From assembly GCA_037074615.1 (NCBI GenBank), contig CM073545.1:16820001-16884000 (forward strand): a stretch of DNA of 64,000 bases, given 5' to 3'. The position numbers were made by a program, and so were the translations under genes. The notes beneath the pieces are model-generated. The model was given only the letters and a program-made list of their open reading frames with translations, was not told the origin of the DNA and searched no databases. Positions 24,093-35,592 of this stretch are shown here, in pieces. This stretch comes from Leucaena leucocephala. Taxonomy: Eukaryota > Streptophyta > Magnoliopsida > Fabales > Fabaceae. Position 1 is the stretch's first letter; every line of letters starts with the position of its first letter.

Positions 24093-25646
24093 GATATATA
24101 TGGGCCTGTATCTTCCCGGAAATAGAACCAAGACATATAAACTCACAAGAATTGGAGATAATATTCGATTAGCATGCCGCTGGTGGGACCGCCCTATGTT
24201 GGTATATATTTCGCACTCAGCGGAGACCACTGACTGTAAAGCATATTTTGCTTCTCTTGTGCACTTCATTTGATGAGCATCTCTTTTGGTCGTACTACAT
24301 AAGTATTGGGTTTTCCTCTTCTTTTTTTTTTCTGGCTTAATATTTGCTTTTCAGTATCACTGAAGAGATTTGAATTTTATACTACACTATGGTGCATATA
24401 TAGTTGAAGAAATCGATTATTCATGATCCTTGGAGATGAAGATGAGAATTATTTATATTTTGACAAGTTGCTTCCATTTGTTTTCCTTCAGGCTGCTAAA
24501 AGGATCTGACTTTAGCAGACTCTTGACTATTTTTACCAAATATGATCATCATCTTAGTTCAAACAAACAAAAAAGAATGGGAGGAATATGTAATTGCTCC
24601 ATCAGAAATAGATTTTACTTTAAGATCTTCAGCAATTCATGCAATATCATGCATTGAGAATACAGCTGAGATCACGGTTGAAGAAAATTGTTATTAGGGC
24701 ATTCTCCGCCAAGTATATTAATACAATCAATTACAATTAATGCCATGTCACTTTTTAGTCCCATTACTTCATTTCAAGAGGAGGATTAATTTAAAATTTC
24801 ACGGTAACGGACTCATTCTTTTCCGGCCTACTAACTTTGCTTTATTCAATTTCCTCCTCCTAAATTGTTTTATTAAAATATATGCTATATTTATTATATT
24901 TTTACATGTTAAGAGGGGAATATCCTGAATGCAATACAATTATGTGGAGTTAGCAAATCAAGGTACACGTAAGGTTGGCAAATCCTTAGTACAAAAGAAT
25001 AATATTTGCGTATATCATCCCAGCTTAATTTTTTGCAGTCACAAATATCTTTGCAAAACATATCTAGAGAGATAAAAGAAAAAAGAAAAAAAAAAAAGAT
25101 ATAATATGCGCAAAAATATGAACGAACATATATGAAAAAGAAGATTATTCCTAGTCATTGATGGTTACCAGGAGAATTGGGTTCCTGAGTAAAGAAACCA
25201 TCATTTTCAAGTAAACATTTCAAATTTGCAATGAACATATAAGCTTTGATTGAGGATACTCAAGAACTCTGTAGTCTACAGCATAATTCGAAGCTGTGAC
25301 ATCTGCTCCTGCAGTCGTATCAAAGAAAAGACTGCAATTATGAATGCATATATGATACATCAAGTCCAGGTTCGGTGCCAATTTCCCTGTTAACGTCCTT
25401 TCCAGATGAGATCACTTGTCGGTAATTTAGATCAATATCGGTTTTTTTTTTTCATGATATTTGTGGTCTGAAATGATAATTTATGTTTTTTTCATGATAA
25501 TATTCTTTCCCATTTGAAATGATACTACACATCCATAATCTGTTGCCATTAGATGATTCATGTTTTCTAATCCTTTTTGGCTATCCAGAATTCATGTTGA
25601 TGAAAGTATTTTCAATACAAACCAAATGCTAATGCTAATGCTAATG
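24093..25646. other. 3' flanks of two convergent genes
   Basis: SOF1 ends at 24092 and CBP20, on the other strand, ends at 25647. The 1.55 kb between them should contain both 3' UTRs. No other gene is recognised. A small tandem 'aatgct' repeat lies at about 25626-25648 and overlaps the CBP20 stop codon. Confidence 0.45.
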
Positions 25647-28600
25647 CTAAGATCTTCTTTTTCGATCATCTTCCTCGTCATCATCAGAATCACCACTCTC
25701 ACGAAATCGTGGATTTTTTTCCTGCACCAGAGAGAGTTATTTTTGTGAGACAACTCAGAGCAATAACAAGAAGAAACACTATATATATAAAATTGACAAA
25801 TGAATGAAGCATCACATCACGCCTTGAATTGAGAGAATAAGCCCGTAGGCTATGGCAAAATTGGTTAGCAATTAAAACTGATTGAAACAAATAATCATAA
25901 TCATCATCATCATCAGCATGAAGTAGATTTGTGGTGTTTGTTTACCGGTCTAGAGTCATGATCAGAGTTCCTCCGTGATTCATGATCTGAAGATCTTTTT
26001 GAGGACTCGTAAACATGGCGATCATCATCTCTGTGTCTCTTCCTATGGTAATCTATCATTTTAAAGAGACATTAAAATTATACAGATGTTGATTTGAAGG
26101 GAAAGTCGATAACAGAAAACCATTTTGTGTGCTTCTGAAACTAATGTCAAACAGTAAAAAAAGTCTTCAGGAAATACCTCTACCATACCGATGAGAACCA
26201 CCATGTCCGCCATCTGCAGCAGCAAAATTGCAGAAAAGTTAAATTTGAATGACAGGCAAGGTTGTAATGATACAGTATTACCAGGATGGCTCCCCAATAA
26301 ACCAACAAGTGGTGTTCCTTACTTTTATATACTGACACTTATTTCCATCTCCAATTCAGTGTTTTACTAACAAGCATGCAATGACACAACAGAGACACAG
26401 AACGGCAACAAACTGACAACATAATTTGAAGGGCCAAATCATGTCATATTGGTGTCTCATGTGAACCGGATACTGCTCTACTTTTGAAGTGCCCATGCCT
26501 CATGGATGTCTTATAACAGCACATTTGACATGTCATAAGCAATTCACTTCATATTAGAACTGGCTAATAGGAGAAAATCAAATCTATAGCACAGCTGGAC
26601 AAGCAATTCTTCTCAGCATTTATTTTAGTTAGCCATGAACTTCAATCTATATGCAGGAAAGCGCAATGAAGGAGTAACTGCCAATTGTAAGCATAACTCT
26701 GTACCATATGCATGTACTGCATAACAAATATGAGGCAGTAGCAATCAGGCTAATATAACCAGCAGATTGATGCCTCGTTCTTCATATTGACTCAGAAAGT
26801 CATAAGGTTTAGACCCCACAAAAATTGTGATCATGCCTTTCTATTGGAGACTGTTCACAACTTTTCCACTTACCATATCCAAAAAATTCAAGCATCAAGA
26901 CAAGACAATTAATAATTCTGAATACTAACATAAATACATGGACTAATATCTTATGTGTTTTTATAACAAGTGGAAAATATGAACACCAATAGTCCAATCA
27001 GCTCAAGATCTGTGCTCTGAGTAACTTACAGGATGGTTGCAAAACTGGTGGAAAAGAGCCCAAAGAACCAGCACCATAATCAACAAGCTGCCTTTGTGCC
27101 TCCAACTCTTTCTGAACTAACTTTCCATAGCCACCTCTACGTTTAAATAATTAAGGAAACCAAAGAAAGACTAGGATAATAAGCAATGCCATCAATGAAG
27201 TTGAAAATACCTTTAAAACGGATTTGAAGACTGGCCTATTTAGACCTTCAAGAATGTAGTTAAATTGTGAGTTCTTAATCACCTTCGTATTTGCACTTAT
27301 TCTTTTTTTATAAGTGACACATCAGAGGTTTGAACCTAAGGCCTAATATAATATACTTTTAGTTCATTATACATTTTAGCATTAGCAATCTACTAATTTA
27401 AAAGTGAAGTCCCCAACAAAAATATGATGAAAAAGGTTAGGCAAACATGTTTAAAACAAATTTAAAAGAAGATATTTGTTCAGTAATGACAAATTCGTGT
27501 GTGTGTATGTATATTACCATGTCTATCGTCCAGATTCATAATCAAAGCTCCATACTAGTTTATATTATTCTGAGTCTTAGTTTTCAGGTATGACCAAATT
27601 CATGTAGATGACTCTAGTATCAATATCACTTTCATTATAGGGAAGAAAATTGCAATTCAATTAAAATTTAACATGTAAAAGGATATCAGGATCATAATCA
27701 GTCCGATATTCATCACGCACCTGCACAAAATGAGGAAAAATCAAGTTTACATCAGTCAGGATCAGAGGCGCCCTTAAACAGCATAGGCATGACCACTTAC
27801 CTGACCACCACTGCGACCCCGACCCCATTGTCTTCCGTCCTGGAATCCCCAGTCAAAATCTACACGAATAGGACGATCATCAAGTATTGTCCCACTTATG
27901 TACTTGACAGCATCTTTGGTATCTTCTCGAGAGTAGAATCTGATAGATGATAACACACACTATCACCAATCACTAGTCTAAAAGAGCGACTATAATAAAT
28001 CACTACAACTAACACCGTATATTCATCACAAGAATAGACTATTCAGGACAGTTTCAACATGAGGTCCCAATAAAGAATCTCCCAGAACCTTATGCAATAG
28101 TTTATTCAGCCACCACCAATGCCCTACATATAAAAGTTTAAATAATTTAACATATCCTTGGAAGCAAGAAATGAGTAGATTATATTTTTAGAATCCGATA
28201 TCAGAAAAAATATCTTGACGCAAAATAAGCAAACAGATACGAGAAAGGAGACATTTGTCAGAATAAGAAGATGACGGATGCAAACAAGTCAACATGACAA
28301 AATTTGCAGAGGCGGATATTTGTATGATCAGAGTTGTAGTAATCTTACAAAACAAAACAAAAACCACAGGGAGTTTTCGAGTTTTTATCCAGTCCCATGA
28401 TAATTTTCTTAATTTCTCCAGCTCGAGAAAAAAGTTCATAAACTTGCTCTTCTGTTGTGTAAAACGACATATTTCCCACATAAACAGTTGCTGAAGTCAA
28501 GAGCGCTTGCTCAAATTCCTCTTGTGTTCCCGGAAATTTTCTATCTCGATAGGCTGAAAGCTTGGATAGATCCTAGAAGCAAAATAGAAAAGAAAGAAGG

Positions 28601-29113
28601 TAAATGCTGTAAGCAAAACCACTTTATTTAGTATTTTAAGATTGAATATAAACCCCTGAACCTGTGTATTAGACAAGGGAAGAGTAAGGCGATGGAAATA
28701 AAAGGAACCTACTTCCCTTTCTCATATAAATGCAACAGAGCATCCTTTCTTAACCCAAAGAAAAAGAAAAGAGAGAAGAGAGAAGATACAGAGAAAGAAG
28801 AAAAACAGAATTTTTTCGTCTTCAAGGTGGTTCGTAGTTCCAATTCAAATGATTATACTGCAATTGCATTTTTCCTTTTATCTATGTACGATTGGCTTTT
28901 CCCAGCATGTGGCAAAGAAAGCTGAAATGTAAGAGGTTTTACAGGCAAAGAAAGCCAAATCCATGCCCTCTTCGCACATTAGTTTCCCTAAACTTCTGAA
29001 ATCTAAGTTAAAAGATTGAAGCATATCAATCCCCTAAGCCAATAAAACTAGATAGAACCAAATTTTGTGCGGAGCACAAAGAGGCAAAAGCATACCTTGA
29101 ACAACGAAGACAT
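25647..29113 (-). CDS. CBP20: nuclear cap-binding protein subunit 2 (CBP20)
   Basis: Small subunit of the nuclear cap-binding complex. With CBP80 it binds the m7G cap and aids splicing, microRNA processing and export. Exons in coding order: 29113-29096, 28572-28349, 27939-27801, 27720-27687, 27140-27030, 26213-26178, 26052-25946, 25721-25647. They total 744 nt, 247 aa. The RRM has RNP2 VYVGNMSF at residues 36-43 and RNP1-like GFCFVLFY at 76-83. The cap-stacking Tyr14 and Tyr37, plus Phe77, Phe79, Arg106, Asp108 and Asp110, match the human residues at a constant offset of six. The C-terminal third is Arg/Asp/Ser-rich with a basic end, as in plant CBP20. Intron 4 is of the U12 AT-AC type. No lesion was found. 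Confidence 0.95.
27141..27686 (-). other. U12-type AT-AC intron in CBP20
   Basis: Read on the - strand, exon 4 ends CCTG and the intron opens with ATATCCTTT, the U12 donor consensus. Its 3' end is TTTAAAC followed by exon GTAGAGG, so the terminal dinucleotide is AC. A perfect U12 branch-site match, TTCCTTAAT, lies at 27158-27150, about 10 bases from the acceptor. Splicing here keeps the frame (DPG-RGG). As I recall, plant CBP20 genes are known to carry a U12 intron. Confidence 0.92.
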
Positions 29114-29573
29114 ATTTTCCTCTGCAAGTAAGCTGGAATAACGTCAGTTTACGTCGAAAAGTAAGAGAAAGAAGAAGAATCAGATGGACATGAGGAGCTT
29201 AGGACCTAGGGCATGGAGTAATGGAGAAAAGTCAGAAAACCGAAGACGAAGGGGACCTTCTCACGTGCGACAGTGCGAGCGTGTCCGCGGGAGATCCAAT
29301 CGGTCTCTTGATGAATAATAATCTGTATCCACCTGCCCGACCCGATTGACCCGAATTGACAATTACCTCGGGGCAGGAATTACTATCCTCATGACCAAAC
29401 ATTTCTCACGGTTTAACCCTCCCATCAAATTCCATTCCCTCCCCTACAAAAACCTGAACCAAACACTCCTCACGTCTCCTGTCTCGGAGCATCTCCCAAA
29501 GGCCAAATCCCCTTACCCAATGCCCCGTTGATTTGGAGTTTGCAGGTGCTAAACAAACATCTCCGATCACGAA
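29114..29573. promoter_or_regulatory. divergent promoter region between CBP20 and the NFD6-like gene
   Basis: The 460 bp between the two start codons is richer in GC than the surroundings. It contains a G-box core CACGTG at 29262-29267 and a CCAAT motif at 29296-29300. No clear TATA box is seen on either side, which fits housekeeping genes. Shared control is an inference. Confidence 0.5.
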
Positions 29574-29956
29574 ATGGCCTCCTCCTCCGCCATCAGATCA
29601 ATCTTCCGGAGGTGCTCGGCTCGTCGCTCTGAGTTTCGTCTTGCGTCGGAAGTTAAAGTATCTCGTTCTCCATTCCGCCTCGCCTCCAATAAACCTCTCT
29701 CGTATTCCACAATCAGGTGAGTTGCGCAAGATTCAGATGCATTAACTCGTATAATAATTCTCTTTTGTGGTTTCTGAGAAAATGTAAGTCAAGTGCAACA
29801 CTTATTTATGAGATGAAATTGATTGGATGATAAGGTGCCCTGCGGAGTTGAGCTTTTGTGTGTAAACGATGCTGCCATACCATACTGCAACTGCTTCCGC
29901 GCTAATGATTTCGATGCTCTCCTTCTCTAGTCGCCGTCATGGATGGCTGGCCGAAT

Positions 29957-30379
29957 CTTTAAAATTTAAAATATAAAGTTCTAGTTCGACTCGCATTTTA
30001 GAAATACTGTTTTTAAGAGATATTTCGTGACCCCTCATTAAATTAAGAAGCGAATCTCTTAAGGATTAAGCGAACTCTTCCTGTAAAAATATAGAAAAAC
30101 ATAACTGATAGAAGATAAAATAATCTCAGAAGATTGATATATCATTCTTTCTGTGTTTCTCTATGACAATTCTCTGTTCTTCTCCTTCATCAAGAAGCTC
30201 CTTTTATAAACTGTGGAAAGATACGAGACATATATTTTAGACATATGTCCCTTAGATTCAAGAGTTATGTCAGAAAGACATTTCTTTTTTCAACATACCC
30301 TTTTACAACCAAGAGTCATGTTAGAAAAATACTTTTTTCTTTGACACACCCTTTCACAATATTAAAAATATTTCCAACA
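29957..30379 (-). repeat. left (3') long terminal repeat
   Basis: It aligns over its length with 33860-34284 with scattered substitutions and small gaps, and ends TTCCAACA at 30379. The left end is eroded. The TGTTGGCGAAA start seen in the partner copy is not intact here, and the sequence runs straight on from gene codons GGATGGCTGGCCGAA. Confidence 0.75.
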
Positions 30380-31109
30380 ATCCCCTATATGTGTCAAATA
30401 AATACCATTAGATGAGTTTTATACATGAATATAATCATTGTATCCAATGGTCATTTGGACTATGAACCAGACCTAGACTGATAATACTTGGTACACAGAA
30501 ATACCAGTGGTCCTCGGGACTATGAACCAATACTTCTTAGGTGTATACCAGAGGTACTAACAGCCAGATTATACCCCCACATTTTCACTGTTTACCTCAT
30601 TTTTTTGCGCGTTAGGCAGCCATGTGCGTGGCCTGTTTTTAACGAATGCTCTAGAGATTTTGCCACGATCTCATAGGAGCGGCTCACACTCCTCATTCGT
30701 ATAGGTGATTTTTTTAAGTGTATCTGCACATAATACACCATCCTGTGGGATTTAAAATCATTAAGAGCTTTTGCTCATCCTCCTCTATACAATATAACAT
30801 TTTCTTGCACACCATAGGAAAAGACCAGCAATAATTATGTGCTAGCAGAACTAACAAACGACTTGTTCTTACCCATTGAACCTTCTTCATGGGATCACTA
30901 GTCACAAAGGTTAGGTTGCCATCGCTGTCGTTATCAAACTGACTTTAGTCCTATTTTCCTCGATGTCTCAACAATTTTATTTGTTTTCTTCTCAAGGGTT
31001 TTGTTAACGGATCCGATAGGTTTATTTTTGACCTTACCAAAATTGATTGAGATAGCTCTATAATTTTTAAGCATGCTTATTCTCATAGTATCTCAAACGA
31101 TTGCACCAT

Positions 31110-31450
31110 TGTTCTCTTAACAATGTTTATTGCCATTTCGCAATTTTATAACTCATCAACAATAAGTGTTACTCATCTTTGTTCTCCTTGACAAATGTTA
31201 TTGCTATTTAGCAAATACAATGAATCAATATTACATGTTGTATATCTTTGTTATCCTTAACAAATGTTATTGCTATTTAGCAAATACAATTCATCAACAC
31301 TAAATGTTGTACATCTTTGTTATCTTTAATAAAGGTTATTGCTATTTAGCAAACACAATTCATCAACACTAAATGTTGTACATTTTTTTTATCTTTAACA
31401 AAGGTTATTGCTATTTAACAAACACAATTCATCAACACTAAATGTTAGTT
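31110..31450. repeat. about five tandem copies of a 69-bp repeat
   Basis: The motif TCATCAACA or a close variant recurs at about 31153, 31221, 31291, 31360 and 31429, spacing 68-70 bp. Each unit contains 'ttattgctattta' and a CTTTGTT block. It lies between the RNase H remnant and the 3' LTR of the copia-type element, a non-coding part of the internal region. Confidence 0.85.
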
Positions 31451-31479
31451 TTACATTAAAATATTTACTAAAAGATTTT

Positions 31480-31785
31480 CAACTACTTAGCCTCAGTGTC
31501 AGCCAATTCCATAGCAATAAATTCAGAATCCTTTAAGGACTTGGTTAGAATTATTTACTTGGATGATTTTCATGTGACTGCACCACCACCAAGAATAAAC
31601 ACATAACCGCTAGTAGATTTTAACCCTTCTGAATTTAAAATCCAGTTCACATCACTGTATCCTTCTAATACAGTGAAAAATCCATTATAATGTGTACCAT
31701 AATTCATGGTGTCTTTATGGTATCGCAATAACCTTATTAGAGCATCCCAATATTCACTGTTTGGACAGTGAGTATATATACTCAA
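31480..31785 (-). pseudogene. copia RNase H remnant
   Basis: An open frame of 71 codons (31785-31570) has the copia RNase H signature YSDVNW..NSEGLKSTSGYVF.LGGGAV. The continuation to about 31490 contains SEFIAMELADTEAK in the same frame, broken by at least three stops. The original Trp after the Gly-Gly-Ala-Val segment is now a stop. It is inactive. Confidence 0.85.
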
Positions 31786-32889
31786 TCTATAAAGTGATAA
31801 ACTCAGAATATATCACCATTTAACATCCGTATATTTTAATACAACGAGAATTTACCATACATAATACCAACAGTTATGGTACCCTTCAAATATTTCTTTC
31901 ATTCTCCTCATGAGATTGGATTTTTATATGTATATGCTCAATCCTCCACATAATATATGCTATATCACAATAGTTAGCACTAAATTACTAGAATTTATCC
32001 ATAAACAGATTGAGCAAATAACACCCTCAAATAATATATTATCATAAGGAATAATTACAATATGGTTCTCAAAACTAAATTTTAACATTTTTCAAGATAT
32101 TATATATTCCTTCGTGATTTTAATACCCAAAAATATATTTAATTCACCCATGCTTTCAAACTCATTTAAAGCAACAAAACATTATAATATTTCATCCACA
32201 TTAAACATATCATGAAAATTAAACATATTTATCTTTCCAATAGATAAATGATCAAATTTTCATGCTTCTATCATAATGCTTGTTTAAGCCACATAAAGTT
32301 TGATAAAATTTAATGTCAACAATAAATAATAAAGCCTCCATTTAATTTTAATTATAACACACTTCACAATTATAAAATGAGGCTAATAAATACATATTTT
32401 TTCACTCATAAATTTTATAAAGTATCCCATATCTTAGACACCCCCATATTTTTAAATATCAGATTATATCTTAATAACTTCTCAATAATAATTCTAATTA
32501 AATTAAAATTTTATCATATAATCTTCTGATTTAATTTAGAATTTCTTCCCAAACCAAATTGGTAAAATCACTACATGTTGTCGCATAAAATAATATATTC
32601 ATATATATACACATATATGTATGCATATTTTTGGAAGCTATTATGCACCCCATAAATATGGTCACATTAGTTATGAAAGCAAATAACGTAATGGGCCTCG
32701 TGAACGTACCTTTATCACATGAAGCCTATATTATGTCAATCTTGTGCTCAACATGCTCTCAACACCAAAAAAAGAGACGTTACAGGAATGGAGCTATCAC
32801 GTCTCTTGTGATTTTCTTTTTCCTTTTATTTCCTCTTTCTCTTTCATTGTGATCTTGACCCTTCTTTCTCTTATTCTTCGTTAACTGCA

Positions 32890-33600
32890 TCTAATCTTCT
32901 CTTTCAGTGAGGGTAGTTCCCAAGATGTTTCAATGTGTGGATGAAGAATTTTAGTCCTGCTATCACCAAATCTGTCAAGCCCATGTCTCCGTACACCCGG
33001 AGATTCTTCCCCAACACCTCTTGCTATGACTATATTCTTGCCTTTCACTTTCATCAGTGAACAGATTGTGTTCTTTACCTGCGAAAATAGAAGGAAGAGG
33101 TAGATGTGTTGTGAAAAAGGAAAGAGATGCATGAAGTGCTCTCTGGTTGGGTAGGATCCAATTCCATGCTTTGCTTCTGCCAATGCTTATCTCAAGCACG
33201 AAAAAGTGAAGACTTTTATTGGGTAGAGTTCAACGGACATCTTGATTGAAAGCGATTTCCTTGGACCTTCAACGTTGGACGGAAGAACATGTGATCAAGC
33301 CTCTGGTTCCAGAATTTTCTCCCTCCATCTCTGTTCTATGCTCATCCATGGGATTGTGGAAAATAAGTAAGGGATTTTTACCAAGTCCTTTCTTCTCCTT
33401 CCCTTCACCTTTGTCTTCAGTAGAGGAGGAGACTTTAGATAACTGTGCTTTTCTGTTTCTTGGTTTCTTTGATTTATTCACAGAACGCAGAGCATATCTT
33501 TGAATCTTTGGCCTTGCCGAGTTCGAAGCAGAGGCATGTTCCTTGAAAGGTTTCTGCATTGATTCTTGTGTTTTTGATTCAGAATTTGCACACCCAGGTG
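32890..33600 (-). other. open, non-TE-like stretch inside the retroelement
   Basis: On the - strand there is a 126-codon open frame (33649-33269) followed by shorter ones (33199-32975 and 33183-32881). The first encodes a Lys/Arg/Ser-rich segment (RPKIQRYALRSVNKSKKPRN). Composition is more balanced than its AT-rich surroundings. I recognise no retroelement domain and no plant family. It may be a captured host gene piece or the remains of a gag region. Confidence 0.3.
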
Positions 33601-33606
33601 GCTTCT

Positions 33607-33610
<4 letters not shown>

Positions 33611-33644
<34 letters not shown>
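33611..33644. repeat. AT dinucleotide microsatellite, about 17 units
   Basis: An uninterrupted AT repeat of 34 bases lies inside the retroelement. It accounts for the alternating Ile-Tyr translations on both strands. Confidence 0.95.
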
Positions 33645-33646
<2 letters not shown>

Positions 33647-33859
33647 CATTGAACAAATAAGCCAGGTCGCTTGGATTAGAAATGTTGTTCATGAACTCCA
33701 TCCACAAGCCCATTTTTCTTTTACGTCAAGCCCGCTAAATTTCTTGTGGAACTTCTTCTTCCGCCCCTAAATGACTTCATCAGCAGTTGTATCCATTTCA
33801 TCAACATCTCGATGGCTTTCTCTTAACTTCCAAAATTTGTAGGTAATATCTCTTAAGAT

Positions 33860-34284
33860 TGTTGGCGAAATCTGCAAAATATAAAGTTTATAGTTCGAGT
33901 CGCTTCTGAGGACACTGTCCTTAAGAGATATTTCGCGACCCCTCATCAAATTAGGAAGCGACTTTCTCCAGGATTAAGCGAACTCTTCCTGTAAAAATAC
34001 AGGGAAACATAACTGGTGGAAGATAAAGTAATCTCAGAAAATTGGTGTATCATTCTCTCTGTGTTTCTCTATGACATTCTCTGTTCTTCTCCTTAATCAA
34101 GAAGCCCCTTTTATAGACTGTGGAAGGGCACGAAACATGTCTTTTAGACATATGTCCCTTAAATTCAAGAGTTATGCAGAAAGATACTTCTTTCTTCAAC
34201 ATACCTTTCACAACTAAGAGTCATGTCAGAAAGACACTTCTTTCTTTGACATACTCTTTCACAATATTGAAAATATTTTCAACA
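33860..34284 (-). repeat. right (5') long terminal repeat
   Basis: It starts TGTTGGCGAAATCTG and ends TTTTCAACA, so the terminal TG and CA are intact. Directly to its right is AAGGTAACTTC, which fits the missing end of the NFD6-like exon 2 and its splice donor. Confidence 0.8.
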
Positions 34285-35572
34285 AAGGTAACTTCGTATC
34301 TGTTCTAGCTTCACGTCAACCTAGCATGGATGCCCATGCAGTCATGCTGTTTGAAATATCACAGATGTGTTGGAAGTGAACTTATCGGATTAAAATTTAC
34401 AATGAATAGACATTTACATTTATACATTTAGAGAAGATTTAAGACTACAAAATTTTGCAGTGATGCTTTCTCACATTTTGTACTCTCTGGGTCAGCTAAT
34501 TTCTAATCCTTTTTTAACTCTAATGGCTGTTACAACTTACAACTGAACCTAGGCTGAATCTGCTCTTTATGAGATACTGGGATTTTGGCCACAAACATGT
34601 TTGATATTGCTGTTGATTTTTTTTAATGCATTAGAATGGTAATTCTAATGGTAGGTTGCCTGACCATTGTATTCTACTTTTGGTTTAGGTAGCTAAACTT
34701 ATGTAGGATTCCTTGATATTCTTTCTTCAAAATTGTTCAGAGTAAGTCACTGCTTCTATTGATTCTTGGGTTGAAATTATGGAAGTCTGTATTTGGAATC
34801 TAACATCATTATAGGCAAAGATGGCTCTTTATCCGTTAAATGAATCAGTACTACACCTATTTGGTGCATTAATCTATTCCCTACATTGTTGACTTTCCCC
34901 TCATGCAATTAAATCTATCAGTGAAACCATATACATTCATTTTATCTGTAGGCCAAAACAAGACTAGATGAAGATCAAGAAGCAAAGATGGCATGACTTG
35001 GACTTCTTATGATATTGAGCCTTAAACAAAATTTTGTTATATCAGTATTAGGAAACAAGATATCTATAATTATTGTCTGAGCTTTATGAAGAGCACATTT
35101 GTGTGCTTGTGTGCTGAGATTACAAGTTAAAATACATTAGCATGCTTCCCAGATACATTGCACATTCAATTATAGATCCTCTCTGTGTGCTCTGAATTGT
35201 ACTGTTCAAATCAATTAACCATCTTGAAAATAAGCAGCGTCATTTCTGTGTTTCTAATTTTCATTTAAAAAGTAAGTTTGCTTGAATACCTGATGCACAT
35301 TACCAGGAATTACTGATAAAACCAATATGATAAAATGCCACACTATTGTATTGTTGGAAGTTCCCTAAAATTTCAGAAAATCAGCCTGTTCTTTCTATAC
35401 GTCATTAATTGAAGTATAAACTTCTATTCTATGTGATTGTGGGTGGTGCTGAATTACTTCATAGTACCCATGAATTATGCATATACCGTTTCTTTTCCAT
35501 TCTTTATCTACATTCTTAAACGTTATAGGTTCAACAATTAAGGGATCTACTGATCTTTTTTGGTTCAATCAG
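34285..35572 (+). other. remaining intron 2 of the NFD6-like gene
   Basis: About 1.3 kb of AT-rich, T-rich sequence starts with a GTAACTTC donor and ends at a CAG before the last small exon at 35573. No other feature is seen. Confidence 0.55.
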
Positions 35573-35592
35573 ATTGCAATGATGACGTATAA

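Larger units (their letters stand above)
29957..34284 (-). mobile_element. decayed Ty1/copia-type LTR retroelement
   Basis: Two direct copies of a roughly 425-bp terminal repeat, 29957-30379 and 33860-34284, enclose 3.5 kb. The only recognisable polyprotein remnant is an RNase H segment on the - strand at 31480-31785, so the element points left and its 5' LTR is the right-hand one. It lies inside exon 2 of the NFD6-like gene. No typical primer-binding site next to the 5' LTR and no gag, integrase or reverse-transcriptase frame were found. The interior is much shorter than a full copia element and partly of unknown origin. Confidence 0.8.
29574..35592 (+). pseudogene. NFD6-like mitochondrial protein gene, stopped and interrupted by a retroelement
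   Basis: Exon 1 (29574-29716) encodes MASSSAIRSIFRRCSARRSE, an Arg/Ser-rich N-terminus typical of mitochondrial import, then SRSPFRLASNKPLSYSTIR. Exon 2 from 29835 continues CPAELSFCV, then a TAA at 29863-29865, then TMLPYHTATASALMISMLS and RRHGWL in the same frame. Plant NFD6 (NUCLEAR FUSION DEFECTIVE 6) relatives have Glu at the stop position, so one base change explains it. Exon 2 then runs into an LTR element at about 29957. The expected donor reappears beyond it as AAG|GTAAC at about 34285, and the last exon at 35573-35592 encodes the conserved end DCNDDV plus stop. The intact ancestral gene would encode roughly 90-95 aa. As it stands only a 57-residue product is possible. The family's molecular role is not established. 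Confidence 0.78.
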
